Origin: Clostridia bacterium
GTDB lineage: Bacteria > Bacillota > Clostridia > Oscillospirales > CAG-272
Assembly: GCA_017382615.1 (NCBI GenBank)
Contig: JAFNZX010000099.1
Location: 1-5,626 of the forward strand
DNA length: 5,626 nt
Direction: 5' to 3'
Made by a program: the position numbers and the translations under genes
The notes under the pieces: model-generated
Seen by the model: only the letters and a program-made list of their open reading frames with translations
What the model was told of the DNA's origin: nothing
The model's database searches: none
Shown here: in pieces, positions 1 to 5,626 of the stretch
How the letters are laid out: the number at the start of each line of letters is the position of its first letter
How positions within the stretch are numbered: the stretch's first letter is position 1

Positions 1-20
1 GACCAATGGTCGCCCCTACA
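1..20. repeat. Truncated palindromic intergenic repeat at the window edge
   Basis: The window opens with GACCA-A-TGGTC, a palindrome with 5-bp arms, running into GCCCCTACA. The right arm continues as GCCC, so the left arm probably continues outside the window as GGGC. It ends in CCCTACA (14-20), the same heptamer that occurs in both direct repeat copies (101-107 and 150-156). This suggests a related family of small elements; the missing left part prevents a firm call. Confidence 0.5.
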
Positions 21-90
21 GTGTCCGAATTTACCAAAAAGAACGGAGGGGGGGTACTCACATAATATCCCGAGATGCGCGGGCGGATAT

Positions 91-126
91 GGACGCCTGT
101 CCCTACAAACCCTCTTTTTTTATTTT
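91..126 (+). repeat. Intergenic direct repeat, copy 1
   Basis: A 36-bp unit begins GGACGCCTGTCCCTACAAAC and continues with a short C/T stretch and an AT-rich T-tract. It matches 140-175 at 34 of 36 positions with no gaps. GGAC and GTCC within it can form a small hairpin with a GCCT loop. Confidence 0.85.
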
Positions 127-139
127 TTCGGACAGTCGA

Positions 140-175
140 GGACGCCTGTCCCTACAAACTCCCTTTTTTTATTTT
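140..175 (+). repeat. Intergenic direct repeat, copy 2
   Basis: This is the second copy of the 36-bp unit, 49 bp downstream of the first. The 13 bases separating the copies include GGACAG (130-135), which pairs with CTGTCC (146-151) inside this copy to give a 6-bp stem that the first copy does not have. Confidence 0.85.
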
Positions 176-222
176 CTTCTAAATTCTTTATTCTTTTTCT
201 TCTCATCGGTTAACCTCTTTTG

Positions 223-253
223 AACCCCGCCACTATGGCGGGGTTTTCGTCTT
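223..253 (+). terminator. Second hairpin, terminator-like on the plus strand
   Basis: AACCCCGCC (223-231) pairs with GGCGGGGTT (237-245) around a 5-nt loop, a 9-bp GC-rich stem. The T-rich tail TTTTCGTCTT (244-253) follows only on the plus strand; on the minus strand the stem is followed by CAAAAG. It may therefore belong to a converging gene beyond the left edge, or serve as a backup block after the first hairpin. Direction is inferred. Confidence 0.6.
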
Positions 254-260
254 ACAAGAA

Positions 261-292
261 ATCCGCCAACGGCAAATAAGCCGTTGGCGGAT
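261..292 (-). terminator. Rho-independent terminator of the lipoprotein operon
   Basis: A perfect 13-bp stem (arms 261-273 and 280-292, loop of 6 nt) begins 21 nt after the stop codon of the GH123-type gene. On the minus strand it is followed by TTTCTTGT, a moderate U-rich tail. On the plus strand it is followed by GATTTTATTTTA, so it could also stop transcription from the other direction. Confidence 0.8.
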
Positions 293-313
293 GATTTTAT
301 TTTATGGGGAAAA

Positions 314-2905
314 TCAGTTACCCTGTGCTGCTGCCTCAACCAAAGCACCCAGCTTTGCGCGCAGCGCATAGAACTGCTCCTGATCGGTATTGTACGCGCC
401 GACACCGGTGGTCCACTGATTGATGATCGCGTCCACAACGTCCTTGCCGTACTTCTCTTCGAGAATGGTCAGGTACTCGTAGTCCTCGATACCGTCACGG
501 ATGCACTCAAGGCGCACGCAGCCAACGGGCTCGGGCTGTGCGAAATACGCACCGCTGTACAGCAGAATACCGTTACTGTAGCAGTTGACGTCCTGATCAG
601 CATTGACCTCGTGCAGAGCATCCATGCCGAAATAGAACTCGTCCGCGGTGGGCACGTACCACTTGGTCATGCCGTTATCCCAGTCGTTCACCAGGTAATA
701 GAGGAATCCGTCCACGTTGTACAGCTTCTGCTGCCAGAACAAGGTGCGCACGTTGACAGCATCGGTATTGATGGTCAGCGTGATCTCGGGATCTGCGGGG
801 CGTCTGGTTACGTACCACCACAGCTCGTCACCGTTCTGCTGCTCTTGCCACATACGGTCTCTGAACGTGCCCAGCTTTTGCTCGGTAATAATCGAGCAGC
901 CGTAGGTCAGATCGCGGTCATGATACCACTCCGCAAAGGTGTTGTAGAAGAAGGTCTTGGGGCACCATACGTTGACGTAATCTGCAACGTAGGAGAAGAA
1001 GTCGCCGCCGGGCACGCTGTAGTTGACGTGCATGGGGGTGATCAGCTTATAGCCGGGGAAATGCTCGGAGAGCAGCTTGCCGTAATTCTTGATATCGTCC
1101 AATCTGCCCACGTTGAGCGGCTCGTCAACGGGATAGAAGTATGCCTTTGCCAGCCATTCGGGGTTCTGCGACAGCACGCTGTACGCATTTGCCACGTTGG
1201 AGGCGTTGAGCTCCTTGGACCAACCGAGAGGCTGGAATGCAACCACTCTGGGATTATTGACGTAATCCATGATGCCGTTTGCAGAGAAGGAACCGTTCTC
1301 ATTATCAAAGGGCAGGCTATACGCGCAAACGCGGTTTTCCAAGAGGTAATCGTAGTACGTGGTGGGCAGGTTCTTGCCTGCTGCGTTGGTCAGAATGCCG
1401 CCGTAATCGTAATAGGAAACGTAAACGTTGAAGGCACTCAAATCCATGAGCGTCTTGCAGGAGGTTGCCTCGGGCAGCTCAAAGTTCCAGACGTACGCAA
1501 ACAAGGTCACCTTCTTGACCTCCTTGCCGTCCTTATCCACGACGCGCAAGGTTGCGGTGTATTCACCGGGCTTGGTGTCAAGCTCGGTGGTCGCCTTGAC
1601 GACAAAGGTCTGGTTTTCGCCACCCTTGATATCAAAGCCGTTATACTTCTGCAGCACGGGAATCTGTGCACCTGCCGCGTTACCGCCGTTTGCCCAGTCT
1701 ACAAATGCCTGATTGGGATCGTAGGAAACGGGGGGCAGTGCCTCGATGACGCGCTCGCCCTCTACGTTGAAGTAGTAGCCCCAGAACAGCTCGGTATACA
1801 GCGTGTCTCCCGATTCGTTTGCAAAATCGGACACGTAGACCTTCAGACCCTCAACGTCATTCTGTGCAGCTAAGATGAACTGCAGACCCTCAATCTCGTT
1901 CTTTGCGAGCTGAATCTGATACTTGAGCTTGCCTGTGGAGGTATTGTTATTCTGAGGAGTACGGTTATACATGTTTGCAAACCAATAAGAGAGATTTGCA
2001 TCCTCGTGCTCCGCAGCCTCGGGCGTATAGGTATCAAACTTGGTGGTGGGCATGGTCACAGAGCCAAGCAGCTGCTCTGCCTCTGCCTTAGCCTGGTCGT
2101 TTGCGTTGACACCGATCTGCGTCCAGTCAATGTCAAAGAGCTGATAGTACGCCTCATCGCTCTCAAGGAACTGAATCTCTGCTATGTGCAGCGTTTCACC
2201 CTGGGCAAGTGCGGTGGTCATGTAGTCAAAGCGGAAGCCGTTGACGTTGCCCGTCCAGCCCTCGAAATCGGACAGATCGAACAATACGTACTGCCAGCCG
2301 CTCTCGGAAAGGTCAAAGGAGGAGGTAGTCACCATTGCACCGTTTGCTGCAGAGGTCTTACCCGAATAGAAGAACAGCTCAAACGTACCGCCCGAGCAGT
2401 TGACGTTTCTGACCTTAAGCACGACGTACTTATAATCGTCTGCCTTGACGGCACTCATGCCGGCAGCCTTATAGAATTTTTTGAAGTTGAAGTTGACGCA
2501 GGGGTCGTTTGCTCCTGCTACGCTTGTGGAAAGCACAGCATACTGCTCGCCGTCCTCATCGGTTTCAACCGATACGTTGACCTGGTTTGCACCGGTCAAA
2601 AAGCTCTTGAGATCATCAGCTTCCACTGCGTTAAAGTCCGCAATGACAGAATTGATCTCGGGTACGGGCGGCTCGGTGGTCCCCTCCTCGGTAGAGGTCG
2701 TACCCTCGGTTGTGCCTTCGGTTTCACCCTCGGTTGTGCCCTCGGTTTCGCCCTGAGTCGTACCTTCGGTTGCACCCTGGGTTGTGCCTTCGGTAGTGCC
2801 CTCGGGCTGCTGATCGGGGGAAGTCTCACACGCAACCAGCGCGCCTGCCAGCATGATGCAGGCAAGCATACATGCCATGAATGTTATCCAAAATGATCTT
2901 TTCAT
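314..2905 (-). CDS. Surface lipoprotein with DUF4091/GH123-type glycosidase domain
   Basis: The product has 863 residues from ATG 2905. A lipoprotein signal ends in LVAC with Cys26 as the lipidated residue. Residues 35-78 are an EGTT-repeat spacer. Residues 84-254 form a beta-rich, binding-type module (YKYVVLKVRN, GWQYVLFDLSDF, WTGNVNGFRFD). A further beta-rich part up to about 475 fits the N-terminal sandwich that precedes this catalytic domain, including KNEIEGLQFIL and the FAYVWNFELP end. The catalytic barrel follows: FYPVDEPLN carries adjacent D594 and E595, and the C-terminal end has RLECIRDGIEDYEYL (798-812), the DUF4091 hallmark. Characterised GH123 enzymes are beta-N-acetylgalactosaminidases that use an adjacent Asp-Glu pair in substrate-assisted hydrolysis (family knowledge, from memory); D594/E595 are the natural candidates. 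Specificity here is inferred at best, since many DUF4091 proteins are untested. It lies 23 nt after the small lipoprotein gene, shares its promoter and is followed by a strong hairpin. Confidence 0.85.
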   Translation of the reverse strand: MKRSFWITFMACMLACIMLAGALVACETSPDQQPEGTTEGTTQGATEGTTQGETEGTTEGETEGTTEGTTSTEEGTTEPPVPEINSVIADFNAVEADDLKSFLTGANQVNVSVETDEDGEQYAVLSTSVAGANDPCVNFNFKKFYKAAGMSAVKADDYKYVVLKVRNVNCSGGTFELFFYSGKTSAANGAMVTTSSFDLSESGWQYVLFDLSDFEGWTGNVNGFRFDYMTTALAQGETLHIAEIQFLESDEAYYQLFDIDWTQIGVNANDQAKAEAEQLLGSVTMPTTKFDTYTPEAAEHEDANLSYWFANMYNRTPQNNNTSTGKLKYQIQLAKNEIEGLQFILAAQNDVEGLKVYVSDFANESGDTLYTELFWGYYFNVEGERVIEALPPVSYDPNQAFVDWANGGNAAGAQIPVLQKYNGFDIKGGENQTFVVKATTELDTKPGEYTATLRVVDKDGKEVKKVTLFAYVWNFELPEATSCKTLMDLSAFNVYVSYYDYGGILTNAAGKNLPTTYYDYLLENRVCAYSLPFDNENGSFSANGIMDYVNNPRVVAFQPLGWSKELNASNVANAYSVLSQNPEWLAKAYFYPVDEPLNVGRLDDIKNYGKLLSEHFPGYKLITPMHVNYSVPGGDFFSYVADYVNVWCPKTFFYNTFAEWYHDRDLTYGCSIITEQKLGTFRDRMWQEQQNGDELWWYVTRRPADPEITLTINTDAVNVRTLFWQQKLYNVDGFLYYLVNDWDNGMTKWYVPTADEFYFGMDALHEVNADQDVNCYSNGILLYSGAYFAQPEPVGCVRLECIRDGIEDYEYLTILEEKYGKDVVDAIINQWTTGVGAYNTDQEQFYALRAKLGALVEAAAQGN
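2696..2803 (-). repeat. 12-bp coding tandem repeat, EGTT spacer
   Basis: Nine four-residue units (EGTT, EGTT, QGAT, EGTT, QGET, EGTT, EGET, EGTT, EGTT) cover residues 35-70 of the GH123-type lipoprotein, followed by a degenerate STEEGTTEPP. The DNA is a 12-bp minisatellite with alternating third bases. It is a flexible acidic tether, different in period and sequence from the TTEEx spacer of the neighbouring gene, so the two are not simple copies of each other. Confidence 0.85.
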
Positions 2906-2911
2906 GTTTTT

Positions 2912-2917
2912 TCCTTT
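2912..2917 (-). promoter_or_regulatory. Ribosome binding site for the GH123-type lipoprotein
   Basis: The minus strand reads AAAGGA, 7 nt before the ATG at 2905. An in-frame ATG at 2920 lies upstream of and partly within this site and has no good site of its own, so the 2905 start (MKRSFW) is preferred. MKRS is also how the preceding lipoprotein begins. Confidence 0.7.
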
Positions 2918-2928
2918 CATTTATAGCT

Positions 2929-3684
2929 TTATTCTTCAGGCAAGGATACGGGAAGCACCTTGGCAGCCTCGTCAATATTGTGGAAGAACGCTACAAAGCC
3001 AAAGTCAACGGTATCACCCGCTTCCGCATCGTCCAAGCCAAAGCGCAAGAAGCCCAACACGCCCGAATCGTTATCGTAGCACATTGCATCATCTGCCAGG
3101 TTGACGACCAGATACTTCCATTCTCCATCCTTGGATGCATAAATCGCTGCCTGTACGTGTTCGGCAGGGCCGGTTGCGACGTTACCTTCCGAACCGATGT
3201 AGAGATTGACGCCAAAGTTATATTCGCAGCGATATTGGATCACCGCGATATTGCCTGCCGGCACGTAGTCCTTAACCAGATAGCAGTAGGGATCCCAATG
3301 GTCATCCGCGCCGAATCTGTACAGAGCCTTGACGCTGCCGTCCTCATTGAAGGTCATGCCGCCAAAGTCGCTCCAGTCGTTATCGGGGTTTTCTGCATAC
3401 GCCTTGATCATCTCGGGGTCTACAAAGGTCAGTGCGGCTTCCTTGACTGCCTCAATAGAGACGGGAGTCTGCAGCTGCGCCTCGGTCGTGATCTCCTCAG
3501 TCGTAGGCTCTTCGGTCGTGGGCTCTTCGGTGGTGATTTCTTCCGTGGTAACTTGTTCTGTGGTGGGTTCCTCAGTTGTAATTTCTGCAGTGGTGTCAAT
3601 GGGTTCTTCGGCAGGAGTATCGCATGCTGCAAAGCACAATACCGGTACCAAAGAAAGTGCGATCATTATCATAGATCTTTTCAT
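2929..3684 (-). CDS. Small surface lipoprotein: TTEEx-repeat spacer plus one beta-rich, binding-module-like domain
   Basis: The product has 251 residues from ATG 3684. Residues 1-20 form a lipoprotein signal (MKRSM, then a hydrophobic stretch) ending in FAAC with Cys21 as the likely lipidated residue. Phe at -3 is less usual than Leu; Cys17 is a weaker alternative. Residues 31-68 are an acidic, Thr-rich spacer of eight TTEEx-type units. The rest, about 75-243, is a soluble domain rich in alternating hydrophobic and aromatic residues, including WKYLVVNLA (189-197), GVLGFLRFG (208-216) and AGDTVDFGFVAFF (222-234). The same order of motifs occurs in the module of the next gene, pointing to a beta-sandwich, carbohydrate-binding-like fold. 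No catalytic motif was recognised. It is first in a two-gene operon, 23 nt ahead of a DUF4091/GH123-type lipoprotein. I infer a surface glycan-binding partner; the lipoprotein call is firm, the binding role is not. Confidence 0.85.
   Translation of the reverse strand: MKRSMIMIALSLVPVLCFAACDTPAEEPIDTTAEITTEEPTTEQVTTEEITTEEPTTEEPTTEEITTEAQLQTPVSIEAVKEAALTFVDPEMIKAYAENPDNDWSDFGGMTFNEDGSVKALYRFGADDHWDPYCYLVKDYVPAGNIAVIQYRCEYNFGVNLYIGSEGNVATGPAEHVQAAIYASKDGEWKYLVVNLADDAMCYDNDSGVLGFLRFGLDDAEAGDTVDFGFVAFFHNIDEAAKVLPVSLPEE
3481..3594 (-). repeat. 15-bp coding tandem repeat, TTEEx spacer
   Basis: Eight imperfect five-residue units (TTAEI, TTEEP, TTEQV, TTEEI, TTEEP, TTEEP, TTEEI, then TTE) make up residues 31-68 of the small lipoprotein. 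At DNA level this is a 15-bp minisatellite with synonymous and non-synonymous variation between units. It should form an extended, acidic stalk that holds the domain away from the membrane through the cell wall. Confidence 0.85.
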
Positions 3685-3690
3685 TTTCTT

Positions 3691-3696
3691 CACCTC
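3691..3696 (-). promoter_or_regulatory. Ribosome binding site for the small lipoprotein
   Basis: The minus strand reads GAGGTG, then AAGAAA, then ATG at 3684. AGG is 8 nt from that ATG, so the ATG is preferred over the in-frame GTG at 3693-3691, which is part of the binding site. Confidence 0.75.
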
Positions 3697-3726
3697 ATAA
3701 AATTATTGCGGGAGCTCTTCCCTTTC

Positions 3727-3755
3727 ATCATACCACATTTACACTGCAAATGCAA
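3727..3755 (-). promoter_or_regulatory. Sigma-A type promoter of the lipoprotein operon
   Basis: On the minus strand a -35 box TTGCAT (3755-3750) is followed by a 17-bp spacer and a -10 box TATGAT (3732-3727). Each box differs from consensus at one or two positions and the spacing is optimal. A TG one base upstream of the -10 box (TGG-TATGAT) also gives an extended -10 element. Transcription would begin near 3720, giving a leader of about 36 nt before the ATG at 3684. The promoter starts 16 bp beyond the ABC gene's stop codon, so the lipoprotein genes can be expressed independently of the exporter. No clear operator was recognised; the spacer holds a small CATTT/AAATG inverted repeat of uncertain meaning. 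Confidence 0.75.
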
Positions 3756-3771
3756 TGCTTTTGTGAAAAAT

Positions 3772-5577
3772 TCAGTTGACAAACTGTGCGCCGTAAAGCG
3801 ACGCGTAAAAGCCCTTGGCGCAAAGCAGCTGCTCGTGCGTGCCGCTCTCAATGATATTGCCGTCCTTGAGCACTAAAATCTTATCCGCGTGCTGCACGGT
3901 GGAAAGCCTGTGCGCAATGACAAAGCAGGTCTTGCCGCGCATCAATTCCATCATAGCATCCTGAATCTGATGCTCGGTTCGGCTGTCTACGTTACTCGTC
4001 GCCTCATCCAGAATCAGCATGGGGGCGTGGGAGAGCATGGCGCGCGCAATGGTGATCAGCTGTCTTTGCCCCTTGGAAAGATTGACGCCGCCGTCCGCAA
4101 GATGGGTGGCATACCCTTGCGGCAAGGACATAATAAAGTGATGAATTTTTGCCTTTTTGGCAGCCTCCACGATCTCCTCGTCTGTTGCATCCTGCCTGCC
4201 GTAGGCAATATTGTCCCGCACGCTGCCGCCAAACAGCCACGTATCCTGCAATACCATGGTAAAGCTTCGGCGCAGGCTGTCGCGCGTGGCGTCGGTGATG
4301 GGAATGCCGTCAAACCGAATCTCGCCCGCGTCAATGTCGTAAAAGCGCATAAGCAGGTTAATGATCGTGGTTTTGCCCGCGCCGGTCGGCCCGACGATGG
4401 CAACCGTTTGCCCCGGCTCGACCTTGACGGAAAGTCCGTGCAAAATCTGCTTCCCCTGCACGTAGCCAAATTCCACGTTTTCCAAGGTCACCTGTCCACG
4501 TGTATCCAAGCTGACTGCATCCGGCTTGTCCGCAGGCTCGGGATCTTGGTCGATGACGCCAAACACGCGCTCCGCAGCGGAAAGTGCACTCTGCAGCTCG
4601 CTGAAAATATTGGCAAACTCGTTGATCGGACCTGCAAACTTGCGCGCATACTGTACGAATGCTGCCATATCGCCAAGCTTGATGATAAAGAGCGGATTGG
4701 TGATGCTGCCGCCCAACCAGAACATATAGAAGATGCTGCCAAGCAGGGTGATCAGTGCAATGGAGAGATTGCTGACAAAATTGACGGTCGGACCGATGAC
4801 AGAGCCGTGATAATCCGCCTTATAGTACGCGCCGCATGCCTCACTGTTGCGCACGTCAAAGCGGTCGGTGATCACCTGCTCCTTGCCGTAGGTGCGAATG
4901 GTCTTCTGTCCCGACAGCATTTCCTCGGCAAAGCCGTTGAGCTCGCCCAGCTTTGCACTTCTGGCGCGGAACAGAGGACGGATATGCGTGGATTTATACT
5001 TGGTAAAGAGCAGCGAAATGGGTACTGTGATGACAAACACCGAGATCAGCACGGGGGAGATGGTCAGCATCATGACAAACGAGCCGACGACCGTGATACT
5101 GTTTGCACAGATTGCAAGCACGTCATTTGTCAAGGACGCATTGAGCGTATCGATATCGTAGGAAAGACGGCTGACGATCTCACCTGTCTGGTGGGTGTCG
5201 AAAAATCCGACGGGCAGATCGGTCAGGTGGTTAAACACCTCCTTGCGCATCGTGTACGTAATGCGCTGGCTGAGGTTGACCATGACGATCGAGAGCAGAT
5301 AGGACATCACGCCCGATGCAATGTAGAAGGCGATCATCAGCGCGCAGAACAGAAACACGCGGGGAAAATCCACCTCACCGGGTCCTATGATGGCATCAAT
5401 GGCAAGACCGGACAGCTTAGGACCTGCCAATGCCAGCACATTTGCCGAGATCATTAAGAAGAATGCCAGCAGCACAAGTCCGGGGTAGCGGAACATATAC
5501 TTGCAAATGCGCACAAGCGTGCGTCTGCGCTGCGCAGGTGTCATGGGTGTCTTTTGCGGCTTATTCTGATTAGTCAA
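3772..5577 (-). CDS. ABC exporter half-transporter (membrane domain plus ATPase), BmrD/TM288-like
   Basis: This is a complete type I ABC exporter half of 601 residues, a normal length: an N-terminal membrane domain fused to an ATPase. It probably exports drugs, lipids or peptides across the cytoplasmic membrane; the substrate cannot be read from sequence. Hydrophobic segments lie near residues 33-53, 73-100, 152-173, 174-193, 264-288 and, more weakly, 303-325; a coupling-helix motif (GFFDTHQTGEIVSRL) is near 124-138. ATPase motifs: A-loop Y372, Walker A GPTGAGKT 396-403 (K402), Q-loop Q444, signature LSKGQ 500-504, Walker B MLILDE with D524 and catalytic E525, D-loop SNVD 528-531, H-loop H556. 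The signature has Lys where LSGGQ has Gly. Intact E525 and H556 with an altered signature fit the BmrD/TM288-type half of a heterodimer (family knowledge). The chosen start is TTG 5577, 8 nt after GGAGG; an in-frame GTG at 5586 lies inside that GGAGGTG and is less likely. It overlaps the upstream stop by 8 bases. Confidence 0.93.
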   Translation of the reverse strand: MTNQNKPQKTPMTPAQRRRTLVRICKYMFRYPGLVLLAFFLMISANVLALAGPKLSGLAIDAIIGPGEVDFPRVFLFCALMIAFYIASGVMSYLLSIVMVNLSQRITYTMRKEVFNHLTDLPVGFFDTHQTGEIVSRLSYDIDTLNASLTNDVLAICANSITVVGSFVMMLTISPVLISVFVITVPISLLFTKYKSTHIRPLFRARSAKLGELNGFAEEMLSGQKTIRTYGKEQVITDRFDVRNSEACGAYYKADYHGSVIGPTVNFVSNLSIALITLLGSIFYMFWLGGSITNPLFIIKLGDMAAFVQYARKFAGPINEFANIFSELQSALSAAERVFGVIDQDPEPADKPDAVSLDTRGQVTLENVEFGYVQGKQILHGLSVKVEPGQTVAIVGPTGAGKTTIINLLMRFYDIDAGEIRFDGIPITDATRDSLRRSFTMVLQDTWLFGGSVRDNIAYGRQDATDEEIVEAAKKAKIHHFIMSLPQGYATHLADGGVNLSKGQRQLITIARAMLSHAPMLILDEATSNVDSRTEHQIQDAMMELMRGKTCFVIAHRLSTVQHADKILVLKDGNIIESGTHEQLLCAKGFYASLYGAQFVN

Positions 5578-5626
5578 GCAAAGCACCTCCCATCTGCGAA
5601 TCGCGGATCTCGCGGTAAACGGGGCA
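5570..5626 (-). CDS. C-terminal end of upstream ABC exporter subunit (partial)
   Basis: Reading leftwards from the window edge, one frame gives 18 codons, CPVYREIRDSQMGGALLD, then TAA at 5572-5570. The pattern (P)xYREIxxSQ followed by a few small residues resembles the extreme C-terminus of many Firmicutes ABC exporter halves, from family memory. Its stop codon lies inside the start region of the next gene, which is itself an ABC half-transporter, so the pair is probably translationally coupled and forms a heterodimer. If so, this would be the subunit with the degenerate catalytic site (BmrC/TM287-like), but none of its motifs are in the window. The short length means the assignment rests on this tail motif and the context. 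Confidence 0.65.
   Translation of the reverse strand, partial: CPVYREIRDSQMGGALLD
5586..5590 (-). promoter_or_regulatory. Ribosome binding site for the ABC half-transporter
   Basis: GGAGG on the minus strand lies within the last codons of the upstream gene, with 8 nt between it and the TTG at 5577. This ideal spacing is what selects the TTG over the in-frame GTG at 5586-5584, which would overlap the site itself. The first in-frame ATG is 11 codons further in and has no comparable site at the right distance. Confidence 0.8.

Larger units (their letters stand above)
1..313. other. Non-coding region downstream of the lipoprotein operon
   Basis: No convincing gene is present. From right to left it holds the operon's terminator hairpin, a second GC-rich hairpin, an AT-rich stretch, two direct repeat copies with long T-tracts, a stretch with a run of seven Gs (48-54), and a cut-off palindrome at the edge. 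A frame at 169-438 on the minus strand is open but runs across the terminator hairpins into the real gene and shows no protein-like composition. Confidence 0.75.

Noticed and set aside
91..175. CRISPR array
   Set aside because: There are only two copies, 13 bp apart, with T-tracts inside the repeat. There are no spacers of normal length and no cas genes nearby.
284..1873. A 529-codon open frame on the plus strand opposite the GH123-type gene
   Set aside because: It is antisense to a gene with clear domain motifs, begins inside the terminator hairpin without a proper ribosome site, and its product has no recognisable domain. It arises from the codon bias of the real gene.
3710..3722. Small inverted repeat GGGA/TCCC around GAGCTC in the leader of the lipoprotein operon
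   Set aside because: It has only 4 bp of stem and no sign of a riboswitch or conserved leader; likely chance.
3766..3786. Possible terminator of the ABC gene: CAGTT-TGTC-AACTG followed by AATTTTTC on the minus strand
   Set aside because: The stem has only 5 bp with two G-C pairs and overlaps the stop codon. It is too weak to call.
2006..3876. Two further long plus-strand open frames (2006-2896 and 2881-3876)
   Set aside because: Both are antisense to the lipoproteins, and their low-complexity parts mirror the Thr/Glu repeats. The second also runs through the promoter and the gap between genes.
3889..5457. A 522-codon open frame on the plus strand opposite the ABC gene
   Set aside because: The minus strand encodes every ABC motif in order. 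The plus-strand product is rich in His, Asp and Arg with no domain and is a mirror of the coding bias.

Overview
All recognisable genes in this window lie on the minus strand. The sequence looks like a Gram-positive, Clostridia-type bacterium, probably an uncultured gut member of the Oscillospirales or a relative. The grounds are the lipoproteins with Thr/Glu-rich spacers next to the lipid anchor, the strong purine-rich Shine-Dalgarno sites, a paired ABC exporter of the BmrCD/TM287-288 kind, the moderate GC content, and short CCCTACA-ended intergenic repeats. This taxonomic reading is inference; there is no marker gene.

Right part (3772-5626): the last 18 codons of an upstream gene, which fit the C-terminus of an ABC exporter half, overlap by 8 bases a complete ABC half-transporter of 601 residues. 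The complete subunit starts at a TTG codon behind a strong ribosome binding site. It keeps the catalytic Walker B glutamate and the H-loop histidine but has a non-canonical LSKGQ signature, as expected for the BmrD/TM288-type half of a heterodimeric exporter. The upstream gene would be the partner.

Middle and left (314-3755): a well-formed sigma-A promoter lies just past the end of the ABC gene. It drives two tightly spaced lipoprotein genes. The first (251 residues) is a lipid anchor, a spacer of TTEEx repeats and one beta-rich, binding-module-like domain. The second (863 residues) is a lipid anchor, an EGTT-repeat spacer, a similar beta-rich module and a large DUF4091/GH123-type catalytic region with a DEP motif and the family's C-terminal RDGIEDYEYL motif. 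The two products share an architecture and probably a homologous module, so they plausibly act together on the outer face of the membrane, one as binder and one as glycosidase. Substrate is unknown.

Left edge (1-313): no gene. It holds two hairpins that can end transcription (a perfect 13-bp stem just after the glycosidase gene, and a 9-bp GC-rich stem with its T-rich tail on the plus strand), a 36-bp direct repeat in two copies at 49-bp spacing, and a truncated palindromic repeat at the edge.

Most of the window is ordinary. The best lead is the pair of lipoproteins with matching modules and low-complexity spacers.
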